A stretch of 64,000 nt of DNA from contig NZ_JNLC01000015.1 in the NCBI RefSeq assembly GCF_000702305.1, forward strand, positions 1 to 64,000. Reading direction: 5' to 3'. The notes below the pieces were generated by a model. The model had not been told where the DNA came from. It searched no databases and worked only from the letters and a program-made list of their open reading frames with translations. Positions 45,013-53,716 of the stretch are shown piece after piece. The position numbers were made by a program, and so were the translations under genes. Within the stretch, counting starts at the first letter, position 1. Every line of letters begins with the position of its first letter. The stretch is from Allobosea sp. 117. Its GTDB lineage: Bacteria > Pseudomonadota > Alphaproteobacteria > Rhizobiales > Xanthobacteraceae.

Positions 45013-46109
45013 GACCCCGGCGCTCCCTTGCGGTCGATGAGGCGGAAATGGTCCGGCTCGATGCTGAGCCACACCGTCTCGCCGATGCTGGCCGAGCCGT
45101 GGATGTCGTGCGCCTCGACATAGAGGCTCTCGCCGCCGGGCAGCACCACCGTGTAGCGCATGGTAGGGCCGAAATATTCGATGAAGTCGACCCGCGCCGA
45201 GAGGATATTGGCACCCTCGCGCCGCTCGGGAAGGATGCGGATGCGCTCCGGGCGCAACAGCACCCGCACCGCGCTGCCGCGCGCGGCGGCGATCCGGTTG
45301 CCGACGCGCAAGCTTAGAGCCTCGCCGACCCGCACCGTCGCCTCGCCGTCGGTGACCTCGCTCACCACGCCGTCGAAGAAATTGGTGGTGCCGACGAAAT
45401 CGGCGACGAACTCCGACTGGGGGTCCTCGTAGATCTCGAACGGACGCGCGATGCGCGCGATCTCGCCCCCGCTCATGATCACCACCCGGTCCGACATGGA
45501 CAGGGCTTCCTCCTGGTCGTGGGTCACGTAGAGCGTCGTCATGTCGAGCCGCTGCTGCAGCTTCTTCAGCTCGCGGCGCATGGCGACGCGCAAGGCGCGG
45601 TCGAGATTGCTCAGCGGCTCGTCCATGAGCAGCAATTGCGGCTCGAGCGCCAGCGCGCGGGCGAGCGCCACGCGCTGCTGCTGCCCGCCGGAGAGCTGGC
45701 GCGGCAGCCGACCGCCATAGCCGGACAGGCCGGTGACGGCGAGCGTCTCCTCCACCTTGTTGCGGATGAACGCCTTGTCGCGCTTGCGCAGCTTCAGGCC
45801 GAAGGCAACGTTCTCGGCCACCGTCATATGCGGCCACAGCGCGTAGTTCTGGAAGACGAAGCCGACCTCGCGCTTTTCCGGCGGCAGATAGGTGACGTCG
45901 CGCCCGTTGATACGGATGCGCCCTTCGGAGGCCATCACGAAGCCGGCGATCATCCGCAGCGTCGTGGTCTTGCCGCAGCCGCTGGGACCGAGCAGCGAGA
46001 CGAACTCGCCGTGGCGCACGTCGAAGGACACGTCGTTCACGGCGCTGGCATGGCCGTATCGCTTGCAGACGCCTTCGACGTCGATGGCTTTGCCGGCAGG
46101 ATCGTTCAT
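45009..46109 (-). CDS. ABC transporter ATP-binding protein, PotA/FbpC-like
   Basis: A 366-residue ATPase. Walker A GPSGCGKTTTLRM, Q-loop FVFQNYALWPHMT, signature LSGGQQQRVALARAL, Walker B LLLMDEPLSNLD and the switch His in VTHDQEEA are present. A C-terminal TOBE regulatory domain (about 270-360) marks the polyamine/iron/sulfate importer class. The ATG at 46107-46109 is used. It is separated from the binding-protein gene by a strong hairpin. Confidence 0.94.
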   Translation of the reverse strand: MNDPAGKAIDVEGVCKRYGHASAVNDVSFDVRHGEFVSLLGPSGCGKTTTLRMIAGFVMASEGRIRINGRDVTYLPPEKREVGFVFQNYALWPHMTVAENVAFGLKLRKRDKAFIRNKVEETLAVTGLSGYGGRLPRQLSGGQQQRVALARALALEPQLLLMDEPLSNLDRALRVAMRRELKKLQQRLDMTTLYVTHDQEEALSMSDRVVIMSGGEIARIARPFEIYEDPQSEFVADFVGTTNFFDGVVSEVTDGEATVRVGEALSLRVGNRIAAARGSAVRVLLRPERIRILPERREGANILSARVDFIEYFGPTMRYTVVLPGGESLYVEAHDIHGSASIGETVWLSIEPDHFRLIDRKGAPGS

Positions 46110-46207
46110 CGTCGAGGAGTCTCCAGGAAAGTCAGGCACGGACGGCGGCGCACGGAAGACGCGTCCGCGGACGAGTCGGCCCGTGATACCGGCCCGAGAT
46201 CTGGGCT

Positions 46208-46244
46208 GGTGGGCCGGGAGGTCGACACCACCTCCTGGCCCACC
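46208..46244 (-). other. Long intercistronic hairpin between binding-protein and ATPase genes
   Basis: 15-base arms (GGTGGGCCGGGAGGT and ACCTCCTGGCCCACC, one mismatch that is a possible G-U pair) with a 7-base loop, starting 8 bases into the minus-strand gap after the binding-protein stop. No T run. Such hairpins after the binding-protein gene typically stabilise its mRNA and reduce read-through into the membrane subunit genes. Confidence 0.75.
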
Positions 46245-46251
46245 GGTCGTC

Positions 46252-47277
46252 TCACTTGCTGGTCAGCTTGTTCAGCTCTTCCTGCCACTTCGCCTTGTTG
46301 GCGGTGATCTTCTCCTGATCGGGGAGGAAGAGGCGCTTGAACTGCTCGTTCTGCACCAGCAGGGCCTTGTAGGCGAAGTCATCCGGGATCTTGGCGTTCT
46401 GCACCGTCGGCGCATAGAGGTTGCGCGTGGCGAAGGCCTGCTGCACCTCGGGGCTGAGGATGTAGTTCACGAAGGCGAAGGCCATCGCCGGGTCCTTGGC
46501 GGTCTTCGGCACGTTGACGCTGGTGATCAGCGGGAAGGTGCCCTCCTGCGGCCGGGCGAAGGCGACGTTCTTCACGCCCTTGTCGAGCAGGTCCTTCATG
46601 CGGCCGGTGGCCAGCATGCCGATCCACGCATCCTCGGTCTGGAACAGCGAGACCATCTGACTCTCGACGTCGAGCGCGCCGATCAGATTGCCGCTCTTGA
46701 ACAGCTCCGCCATCTTCTTCAGGCCGGGCTCGATATTGTCGATGCTGCCGCCGTTCTGGTTGGCTTCGAGCACCGTCAGGCTGAGCGTCGGAATGTGCTG
46801 CATGCCGTAGATGACGACATGGTTCTTGTACTCCGGCTTCCACAGCTCCTCCCAACTGGTCGGCGCGGTCTTCACCTTGTCGGAGTTGTAGGCGAGCACG
46901 TAGTCGCCGACATTCGCGAAGATCGTGTAGGGCGAATAGACGGCGTTGGGATAGAGGTTGGCCATGTTCGGGATCTTGCTCTTGTCGAGCTCGAGCCACA
47001 GGCCTTCCTTCTCGCCGGCGATCGAATTGAGCAGGGTGTTGGTGGTCACGTCGACCTGGCCGAGGCGCGACTTGATCAGATGGTCCGGGCTTGAGCCCAC
47101 CACCCATTCGATCTTGCACTTGTTGGCTTCCTCGAAGCCCTTGGCGACCGCCTCATAGGTCTTCTGGTAGTTGCCGCCCCAGGTGGTGACGCGGAGCGTG
47201 CAGTCCTGCGCGTGAACCGGCGCGGCGAAGGCGACGAGCGCTCCGGTGAGGAGCAAGGCTGGCAGTGATGTTTTCAT
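46252..47277 (-). CDS. ABC transporter substrate-binding protein, PotD/AfuA-like
   Basis: A 341-residue periplasmic binding protein with signal peptide MKTSLPALLLTGALVAFAAP then VHAQ. Type II fold features are TLRVTTWGGNYQKTYEAVAKGFE at the N-terminus, NVGDYVLAYNSDKV and FVNYILSPEVQQAFA. This class binds polyamines, Fe3+ or small organic acids. The catabolic neighbours (ThDP enzyme, aldehyde dehydrogenase) suggest an organic carbon substrate. Confidence 0.92.
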   Translation of the reverse strand: MKTSLPALLLTGALVAFAAPVHAQDCTLRVTTWGGNYQKTYEAVAKGFEEANKCKIEWVVGSSPDHLIKSRLGQVDVTTNTLLNSIAGEKEGLWLELDKSKIPNMANLYPNAVYSPYTIFANVGDYVLAYNSDKVKTAPTSWEELWKPEYKNHVVIYGMQHIPTLSLTVLEANQNGGSIDNIEPGLKKMAELFKSGNLIGALDVESQMVSLFQTEDAWIGMLATGRMKDLLDKGVKNVAFARPQEGTFPLITSVNVPKTAKDPAMAFAFVNYILSPEVQQAFATRNLYAPTVQNAKIPDDFAYKALLVQNEQFKRLFLPDQEKITANKAKWQEELNKLTSK

Positions 47278-47394
47278 ATCCGTTCCCCTTTGGATGTCTC
47301 TTTGGACGGTTCTTCCCTCGGCATTGGCGTCTCCCTTCTCGCGGGAAGACTGCTGCTGATCCGGCTGCCGGCCTGCCGCCCTCTGCCGGGGCGT

Positions 47395-49116
47395 TCAGCG
47401 TCTCGCCTCGCGGCGATTGCGCAGGTCGGTCAGCGAATAGCGGGAGTGGATCGCCTCCTGATCGACGGTCAGCTCGATCAGCGCCGGCCTGCCGGCGGCA
47501 AGCGAGCGCTCGAAGGCCGGGGCGAACTCCTCGGTGGTGGTCACCCGCTCGGCATGCGCGCCATAGGCTTTCGCCAGCGCGTAGAAGTCCGGGTTGACCA
47601 ACTGGGTGCCGTTCACCCGCCCATCGAGGCGGTTCTCCTCATGGATGCGGATGGTGCCGTACATGTTGTTGTTGAACAGCACGACGATGATGTTGGCTTC
47701 GTACTGGACGGCGGTGATCAGCTCCTCCGAGCTCATCTGGAAGCAGCCGTCGCCGACGAAGTCGACCACCACCCGGTCGGGATGCACGAGCTTGGCGGAG
47801 ATCGCCGCCGGCAGGCTGTAGCCCATCGAGCCGCTGATCGGCCCGAGCTGGGTGTGCAGCCGGTAATGAGCGAAATAGCGCTGGCTCCAAGTGGCATAGG
47901 CACCGACGCCATTGGTGACGATGGCATCCTCCGGCAGCCGCTCACGCAGCCATTTCATAACCTTCGGCAAGTCGATCGAGCCCGGACAGGGGCCGGGGCG
48001 GGTCTCGGCCTCGAAGGTCGCGCGCAGCGCCGCCGTCCAGCCGGCGCGGGCGGCATGTTCCACCGGCGCATGGGCGGCGAGCGCCCGGCAGAAGGCGCCA
48101 TTGTCGGCGAGCAGCGCGAGGTCGACCTGGAAGACCCGGTTGAGCTCGCCGAAGCTATTGGCGACATGCACGAATTTCTGCTTCGGCACCGGGATGCTGA
48201 AGAGCGTGAAGCCCTCCATGTAGCCGGCGCCGATCGTGTTCACGTCGCTCAGCGCGTCGTTGCACATGAGGACGAAATCGGCGTCCCTGATATGCGCGAG
48301 CAGGGCCGGATTGGAGCCGATGCCGATCTCGCCGACATAGCAGGGCAGCCGGTGGTCGATGATGTCGCGCCGGCGGAAGGTGGTGACCACCGGCACGTTG
48401 CTGGCGGCCGCGAAGGCCTGGATGTCGTCGCGCGCGGCCTCGCTCCAGCCCGAGCCGCCGACGATGAGCAGCGGCCGCTCGGCGCTCGCGAGCATGGCGA
48501 AGATGCTCTCGACGTCCTCCGCCGACGGCGCGCCGGCATGGGCGGGCACCGAGCGCTTGCCCACCGGCACGCTCGCCTCCTCCTCCAGCACGTCCTCGGG
48601 GACGACCAGCACCACCGGGCCCATGCGGCCGGTCATCGCGGTCTGGTAGGCGCGCTGCACAAACTCCGGAATGCGCGCCGCATCGTCGATCTGCGCCACC
48701 CATTTGGTGGTGGGCGCGAACATGGTGCGGAAGTCGTAGGCCATGAAGGCCTCGCGCTCCATCAGCGCGCGCTTCACCTGGCCGACGATCAGGATCATCG
48801 GCGAGGAGTCCTGATAGGCCGTATGGACGCCGTTCACCGCATTGGTGGCGCCGGGGCTGCGGGTGACGAAAGCGATACCGGGTCGGCCGGTGAGCTTGCC
48901 GTAGGCCTCGGCCATCTGCGCCGCGCCGTTCTCGTGGCGGCAGGAGATGGCGCGGATGCCGGGATGGCGCACCGCCAGCGCGTCGAGCGCGTAGAGAAAG
49001 CTCTCGCCCGGCACGTGATAGACGATGTCCGTGCCGTTGAGCGCCAGCTCGTCGGCAAGAATCTCGGCGCCCTTGCGCTTCACCAACATGAGCGTCTCAC
49101 CATGTGCTGGCCTCAT
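47395..49116 (-). CDS. ThDP-dependent enzyme, acetolactate synthase / benzoylformate decarboxylase family
   Basis: A 573-residue three-domain ThDP enzyme. The catalytic Glu is in HVPGESFLYALDAL, with RHENGAAQMAEAYGKLTG and FVTRSPGATNAVNGVHTA typical of the pyrimidine domain. The C-terminal ThDP site is VGDGCFQMSSEEL followed by VLFNNNMYGTIR. Expected chemistry is decarboxylation or carboligation of a 2-oxo acid. Coupled in operon with an aldehyde dehydrogenase, so 2-oxo acid to aldehyde to acid is the simplest reading. The start is ATG 49116; ATG 49089 (MLVKRKGAEI) is also possible. Confidence 0.88.
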   Translation of the reverse strand: MRPAHGETLMLVKRKGAEILADELALNGTDIVYHVPGESFLYALDALAVRHPGIRAISCRHENGAAQMAEAYGKLTGRPGIAFVTRSPGATNAVNGVHTAYQDSSPMILIVGQVKRALMEREAFMAYDFRTMFAPTTKWVAQIDDAARIPEFVQRAYQTAMTGRMGPVVLVVPEDVLEEEASVPVGKRSVPAHAGAPSAEDVESIFAMLASAERPLLIVGGSGWSEAARDDIQAFAAASNVPVVTTFRRRDIIDHRLPCYVGEIGIGSNPALLAHIRDADFVLMCNDALSDVNTIGAGYMEGFTLFSIPVPKQKFVHVANSFGELNRVFQVDLALLADNGAFCRALAAHAPVEHAARAGWTAALRATFEAETRPGPCPGSIDLPKVMKWLRERLPEDAIVTNGVGAYATWSQRYFAHYRLHTQLGPISGSMGYSLPAAISAKLVHPDRVVVDFVGDGCFQMSSEELITAVQYEANIIVVLFNNNMYGTIRIHEENRLDGRVNGTQLVNPDFYALAKAYGAHAERVTTTEEFAPAFERSLAAGRPALIELTVDQEAIHSRYSLTDLRNRREARR

Positions 49117-49153
49117 GATCCCTGCGCGGACGGAGGACCGTCCGGCGCCTCGT

Positions 49154-50650
49154 TCAGCCGATGACGAACGGATTGGCGATTTCCTCGGCGGTGGAGAGCC
49201 ACACGGCCTTGGTCTGCAGATATTCGCGGATGCCCTCGATACCGTTCTCGCGGCCGATGCCGCTCTTCTTGTAGCCGCCGAAGGGGGTCGTGTAGGACAC
49301 GTCGCGATAGGTGTTCACCCACACGCTGCCCGCCTCGAGCAGCTCCGACATGCGCAATGCGCGCCGCATGTCGGCGGTCCACAGGCCGGCAGCGAGGCCG
49401 AACTCGGTGTCGTTGGCGATCGCAACCGCCTCCTCCATCTCGTCGAAGACGATGGTGGAGAGCACCGGGCCGAACACCTCCTCGCGGGCGATCCGCATGT
49501 CGTTGTTCACGCCGGCGAAGATGGTCGGCTCGACGAAGAAGCCCTCGGAGCACTCGGCGCCATCCGGCCGCTTGCCGCCGATGACCAGCTCGGCGCCTTC
49601 CTGCCGGGCGATGTCGATATAGCCGAGCACCTTGTCGTACTGCATGCGGTTGGCGATCGGGCCGATCTGGGTCGCCGCGTTGCGCGGGTCGCCAATGCGC
49701 GCCGACGTGCTGAAGGTGGCGAGCTTCTCGACGAATTCGTCATGCACCTTGCGCTGCACCAGCAGGCGCGAGCCGGCGATGCAGGTCTGGCCGACCGCGC
49801 CGAAGATGCCGCCCACCACGCCGCGCACCGCATTGTCGAGATTGGCGTCGTCGAAGACGATGTTCGGTGACTTGCCGCCGAGTTCCAGGCTGACGCGCTT
49901 CACGTCCTTCGCCGCCAGCGAATAGAGATGCGCGCCGGTCGCCGTCGAGCCGGTGAAGCCGACATGGCGGGTGAGCGGATGGGTGACCAGCGGCTCGCCG
50001 ACCTCCTTGCCGTAGCCGGTCACGACGTTGATGACCCCTGGCGGGAAGCCGGCCTTCTCGACCAGCTCCATCAGCTTCAGCGCGGTGGCGGAGGTGTGCT
50101 CGGCCGGCTTCAGCACCACAGTGTTGCCGGCCGCCAGCGCCGCCGGAAGCTTCAGCGAGAGCAGGAACAGCGGCGCGTTCCACGGCACGATGCCGACGCA
50201 GACGCCGAGCGGCTCGTGGCGCGAAAAGCTGAGCGCCGGCTTGTCGCAAGGATGCACGGCGCCTTCGATCTTGTCGGCGAGTCCGGCGTAATAGTAGTAC
50301 CAGTTCGGGATGTAGCGGATCTGGTGGCGCATCTCGGCGAGCAGGCGACCATTGTCGCGCACCTCGATCTCGGCGAGTTCGTCGGCGTGTTGTTCGATCA
50401 GCTCGCCGAAACGGTGAATGATCCGTCCGCGCTTTGAGGCATGCATCCGGCGCCACGGACCCTCGGCGAAGGCCTTATGGGCGACGCGCACGGCGCGGTC
50501 GGCGTCGGCGGCGCTGCCGCGGGCGACCAGGGCCCACGGCTTGGCCGTGAACGGATCGACCGTCTCGAAATACTCGCCAGACGCCGGCGCGACCCGTTCA
50601 CCGCCGATATACATGTCGAGCTTCGGCAGCGCGCCCGTACCCGGTGTCAT
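49154..50650 (-). CDS. Aldehyde dehydrogenase
   Basis: A 498-residue NAD(P)-dependent aldehyde dehydrogenase of the class 1/2 superfamily. Motifs: IVPWNAPLFL (catalytic Asn), LKPAEHT, GFTGSTATGAHL, the catalytic Glu in LELGGKSPNIV, the catalytic Cys in GQTCIAGSR, and EVFGPVLS. The ATG at 50648-50650 follows GGGGAG with 7-base spacing. First gene of the catabolic operon, divergent from the GntR gene. Confidence 0.95.
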   Translation of the reverse strand: MTPGTGALPKLDMYIGGERVAPASGEYFETVDPFTAKPWALVARGSAADADRAVRVAHKAFAEGPWRRMHASKRGRIIHRFGELIEQHADELAEIEVRDNGRLLAEMRHQIRYIPNWYYYYAGLADKIEGAVHPCDKPALSFSRHEPLGVCVGIVPWNAPLFLLSLKLPAALAAGNTVVLKPAEHTSATALKLMELVEKAGFPPGVINVVTGYGKEVGEPLVTHPLTRHVGFTGSTATGAHLYSLAAKDVKRVSLELGGKSPNIVFDDANLDNAVRGVVGGIFGAVGQTCIAGSRLLVQRKVHDEFVEKLATFSTSARIGDPRNAATQIGPIANRMQYDKVLGYIDIARQEGAELVIGGKRPDGAECSEGFFVEPTIFAGVNNDMRIAREEVFGPVLSTIVFDEMEEAVAIANDTEFGLAAGLWTADMRRALRMSELLEAGSVWVNTYRDVSYTTPFGGYKKSGIGRENGIEGIREYLQTKAVWLSTAEEIANPFVIG

Positions 50651-50737
50651 ACACACTCTCCCCACAACCCCTGCAACCACACGACGGCCACCAGCCACCA
50701 TCTGTGGCTGGTACATAATACCTGTCTTTCGGCAGCA

Positions 50738-50752
50738 AAATGATATCTATTT
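50738..50752. promoter_or_regulatory. GntR operator site 1 (AAATGATATCTATTT)
   Basis: One of four related 15-base elements sharing AA(A/G)TGATAT around the GntR gene. It lies about 88 bases upstream of the aldehyde dehydrogenase start and exactly 21 bases, two helical turns, from site 2. Confidence 0.55.
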
Positions 50753-50758
50753 CGTGAA

Positions 50759-50773
50759 AAATGATATCATTAT
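50759..50773. promoter_or_regulatory. GntR operator site 2 (AAATGATATCATTAT)
   Basis: Contains the perfect 12-base palindrome AATGATATCATT. It is central in the divergent region between the aldehyde dehydrogenase operon and gntR. Confidence 0.6.
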
Positions 50774-50855
50774 GAGGGGCTGTCAAGCGCATTTCGGGAG
50801 CAATCTCGACCTCCAGCGACTGGACAGCTCAGCTCGAACCGGCATATCGTTCGGA

Positions 50856-50870
50856 AAGTGATATTCATTT
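50856..50870. promoter_or_regulatory. GntR operator site 3 (AAGTGATATTCATTT)
   Basis: Ends 18 bases before the gntR start codon, where binding would block transcription or translation start of the regulator. Suggests autoregulation. Confidence 0.55.
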
Positions 50871-50888
50871 CATGACTCCCGAGGGCAC

Positions 50889-51665
50889 ATGAGCGAGACC
50901 GGCGTCGTTGCGCAGCCCCTGTACGGACAGATCAAGTCGGCGATCGAGAAGCGCATCCGCGCCGAGGAATGGCCGGCGGATTTCCAGGTCCCGCGCGAGG
51001 AGGAGCTGGCGGAAGAGTTCGGCGCATCCCGGCTCACCGTCCGGCGGGCGCTGCGCGAGCTTCAGACCGAGGGAATGCTGATCCGGGTTCAGGGGCGCGG
51101 CACCTTTGTCATCGGCCCGAAGATGCAATGCGCGGTGTTCGAGCTCCCCGACGTGTCGGAGGAAATCGAGGACGGCGGCGGCGTGCATATGAGCGAAGTG
51201 ATATCACTTTGCGCGCTGGAGCCCGGAAGCCCGCTCGCCAACCTGCTGCCCCTGCCCGAAGGCGGCACGGTCTTCCACTCGCGCATCCTGCACAAGGAGG
51301 ACGGCACGCCGATCCAGCTCGAGGACCGCTTCGTCAATGCGGACGAGGCGCCGGCCTATCTCGATCAGGACTTCACCCGGATCACCCCGCACACCTATCT
51401 GCTGCGCGAGACCGAGGTCACCTTCGTCGACAACACCATCCGCGCCATCCGCCCGGACGAGGAAAGCCGCGCCCTGCTGCAGATCGATGCGAGCCAGCCC
51501 TGCCTGCTGCTCGACCGCCGGACCTGGCGCGGCGATACCCCGGTGACGCGCAGCCGTTTCCTCTATCCGGGCGACCGCTATCGCCTGCGCAGCTCGCACG
51601 AGGCCACCACCACGGCGGCGCCGTCCGTTCGCTCGCCCGGCCTGCCGCCGAGGCGCATCCGATGA
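50889..51665 (+). CDS. GntR family regulator (HutC/UTRA type)
   Basis: A 258-residue repressor. The winged helix at about 10-78 includes PREEELAEEFGASRLTVRRALRELQ cut by the recognition helix SRLTVRRAL, then GRGTFV. A UTRA effector domain follows (about 95-235: VFHSRILHKEDGTPIQLEDRF, THTYLL-like NTIRAIRPDEES, LLLDRRTW). UTRA domains bind small carboxylates, sugars or amino acids. Divergent from the ABC/ThDP/ALDH operon, which it most likely represses until substrate is present. Confidence 0.92.
   Translation: MSETGVVAQPLYGQIKSAIEKRIRAEEWPADFQVPREEELAEEFGASRLTVRRALRELQTEGMLIRVQGRGTFVIGPKMQCAVFELPDVSEEIEDGGGVHMSEVISLCALEPGSPLANLLPLPEGGTVFHSRILHKEDGTPIQLEDRFVNADEAPAYLDQDFTRITPHTYLLRETEVTFVDNTIRAIRPDEESRALLQIDASQPCLLLDRRTWRGDTPVTRSRFLYPGDRYRLRSSHEATTTAAPSVRSPGLPPRRIR
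51196..51209. promoter_or_regulatory. Intragenic GntR operator site 4 (AAGTGATATCACTT)
   Basis: A perfect 14-base palindrome, the best match of the four related sites, inside the gntR coding region about 307 bases after its start codon. The encoded residues (EVISL) lie in a linker between HTH and UTRA domains. Position and similarity suggest DNA looping or a roadblock for autoregulation. Confidence 0.55.
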
Positions 51666-51689
51666 CGGGCCGGGCCGCAGCGGCGGCTG

Positions 51690-52517
51690 TCAGAATGCCT
51701 TGCGATGGATGCTGAGATGGCCGGCGATCTCACCGGCGCAGGCGATCACCGCCTCGCCAAGCGCCGCGCGCCGCTCGGGCGGGAAACGATAGAGCGGCAC
51801 GGTCGCGGTGACGCAGCCGAGCAGGCGGCCCGAGGCGTCGAACACGGCCGCGGCAATGCCGCCAACATCGCTTTCATATTCGCCTACATTGACGGCGTAG
51901 TGCTGCCGGCGCGCGCGGACGAGATCCTCGGCGAGCGCCTTCGGGTCGGTGATGGTGGCGTCGGTGTAGCGGTGGAGCGGCGCGCTGCAATAGGCCGAAA
52001 GCGCCTCCTCGCCGAGATGGGCGAGCAGGATCTTGCCGGTCGCCGTGGCGTGGCCCGGCTTGCGGCGCCCGGGAAGCGAGAAGGCGCGCACGGAATTCGA
52101 GCCCGGAACCTGGGCGATCGAGACCGAATCCCGGCCGTCCCAGACATTGAAGCTGCAGGTCTCGCCGGTGCGGGCGGCGAGCTGCGCGAGGATCGGCTCG
52201 ACCGCGTCCGCCACCGCGAAATCGGCGAACAGCGGCGCGGCGAGCGCCAGCAGGCCGAGCCCCAGCAGGAAACGGCCGGTGGCGGGATCCCGCCGCAGCA
52301 GCCGCGCCTTCTCCAGCGTCGCGGCGAGGCGCGAGGTCGAGCTCTTGTGCAGTCCGATGCGGCGGGCGAGGTCGTTGGTGCCCAGGGGGGCGCCGGCCTC
52401 CGCCACGCAGCGCAGCAGCTCTATCGCGTGTTCCACCGAGCCGATCGTGCCCGAGCGCGGCGGGGCCTCGGCGGGCGAAAGCGGCTCGGTCCGGTTCTGT
52501 ATCGTGCCGTTATCCAA
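51690..52517 (-). CDS. IclR family transcriptional regulator
   Basis: A 275-residue regulator. The winged HTH at about 25-85 includes GTNDLARRIGLHKSSTSRLAATL and RDPATGRFLLGLG. The IclR effector domain (100-270) has GETCSFNVWDGRDSVSIAQV, LPGRRKPGHATATGKILLA and DVGGIAAAVFDASG. Divergent from the NitT-type ABC/UbiD operon, which it presumably controls in response to a pathway metabolite. Confidence 0.93.
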   Translation of the reverse strand: MDNGTIQNRTEPLSPAEAPPRSGTIGSVEHAIELLRCVAEAGAPLGTNDLARRIGLHKSSTSRLAATLEKARLLRRDPATGRFLLGLGLLALAAPLFADFAVADAVEPILAQLAARTGETCSFNVWDGRDSVSIAQVPGSNSVRAFSLPGRRKPGHATATGKILLAHLGEEALSAYCSAPLHRYTDATITDPKALAEDLVRARRQHYAVNVGEYESDVGGIAAAVFDASGRLLGCVTATVPLYRFPPERRAALGEAVIACAGEIAGHLSIHRKAF

Positions 52518-52596
52518 AGCATTCCCCCCGACCGGCGACCGCTATTTCAGCTTGACAAGGATTGAAGTCAACTGAAGCCTAATAGTTGGAACACTG

Positions 52597-52611
52597 TTGC
52601 GCATTGCGCAA
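52597..52611. promoter_or_regulatory. Candidate IclR operator TTGCGCA-T-TGCGCAA
   Basis: Perfect 7-base inverted repeat with one central base, 51 bases upstream of the binding-protein start and 80 bases upstream of the IclR start, in the 144-base divergent region. IclR family operators are commonly short palindromes of this size. Confidence 0.6.
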
Positions 52612-52661
52612 CTCATTGGGCAGCGACCGGGAAACGGCGCCGACGGGGAACGGAGAAACAG

Positions 52662-53654
52662 ATGAAGAACATCAGGCATTTCGGTGCCGCGCTGGCGGCC
52701 GTGGCGGTTCTGTGGGGAGCGACGTCGGCGGGTGCGCAGGCGGCTGAGCCGAAGAAGGTGACCTTCCTGACGAACTACGTCTTCAACGGGCGCCACGCTC
52801 CGTTCTTTGTCGGTGTCGAAAAGGGCTTCTACAAGGAAGCCGGCCTCGATGTGGCGATCGCGCCGGCGACCGGCAGCGGCTTCGTCATCACCGCGGTCGA
52901 CAGCGGCAAGGCCGATTTCGGCATGGCCGACTTCGGCTCGGTCACGCAGGGCGTCGCCAAGGGCGCCAAGGTCAAGGCCTTCTCGGTCTACACCGACATC
53001 ACCACCAACGGCCTCGCCTCGCTCTCGCCGGTGCCCACCCCGGCCGACGTGATCGGCAAGAAGCTCGCCGCCGGGCAGACCGATAGCGTGCGCGTCATCC
53101 TGCCCATTATCTTCGACGCCCATAAGCTCGACCCGGCGAAGATCGAGTGGCAGGCGGCCGATCCGAGCGTCTATTTCTCGCTGCTGCTCTCCGGTCAGGT
53201 CGACATGTTCACCGCGACCTCGGACGGCGACGTGCCGGCGCTGGTCAAGGCGGCTGACCAGCAGGGCAAGAAGGTAAGTTTCGCTTCTTTCGCTGCATGG
53301 GGTTACGACGTGTTCGGCTTCGTGCTGCTCGGTTCGCGCGACGCGGTCGAGAAGAACCCGGCCGAAGCCGCTGGCTTCGCCGCCGCGACGAAAAAGGCCG
53401 TCGAGTACTCGATCGCCCATCCGGACGAGGCAGCGGCGATCATGGTCAAGTACAACCCGACCATGTCGCTCGACACGGTGAAGGCGCAGCTCGCCGGCGC
53501 GCTGCAGGCCATGCAGACGCCCTATGTCGCGAAGAACGGCTACGGCGTCGCCACCGACGAGCGGCTGAAGCACTCCATCGACCTCGTGAAGACGGCGCTG
53601 AAGCTCACGGCCGACGTGACGCCGGCGCAGGTCTTCGTGCAGCTCGGCAAATGA
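52662..53654 (+). CDS. NitT/TauT-type ABC substrate-binding protein (NMT1/SsuA-like)
   Basis: A 330-residue periplasmic binding protein with signal peptide ending AGAQAAE. Family features: TNYVFNGRHAPFFVGVEKGFYKEAGLDV and the DSGKADFGMADFGS loop. This class carries sulfonates, nitrate, pyrimidine precursors or aromatic acids. First gene of a probable ten-gene operon for uptake and breakdown of an unknown substrate. Confidence 0.92.
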   Translation: MKNIRHFGAALAAVAVLWGATSAGAQAAEPKKVTFLTNYVFNGRHAPFFVGVEKGFYKEAGLDVAIAPATGSGFVITAVDSGKADFGMADFGSVTQGVAKGAKVKAFSVYTDITTNGLASLSPVPTPADVIGKKLAAGQTDSVRVILPIIFDAHKLDPAKIEWQAADPSVYFSLLLSGQVDMFTATSDGDVPALVKAADQQGKKVSFASFAAWGYDVFGFVLLGSRDAVEKNPAEAAGFAAATKKAVEYSIAHPDEAAAIMVKYNPTMSLDTVKAQLAGALQAMQTPYVAKNGYGVATDERLKHSIDLVKTALKLTADVTPAQVFVQLGK

Positions 53655-53716
53655 GCCTCCCGTCCCGACCGGCGGCGCGGCAGCCCAGTCGCGCCGCACG
53701 CTGATGCGAGCCGTCA

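Noticed and set aside
52552..52585. TTGACA plus TAATAG as a sigma-70 promoter for the UbiD operon
   Set aside because: Spacing is about 22 bases, too long for a confident promoter call.
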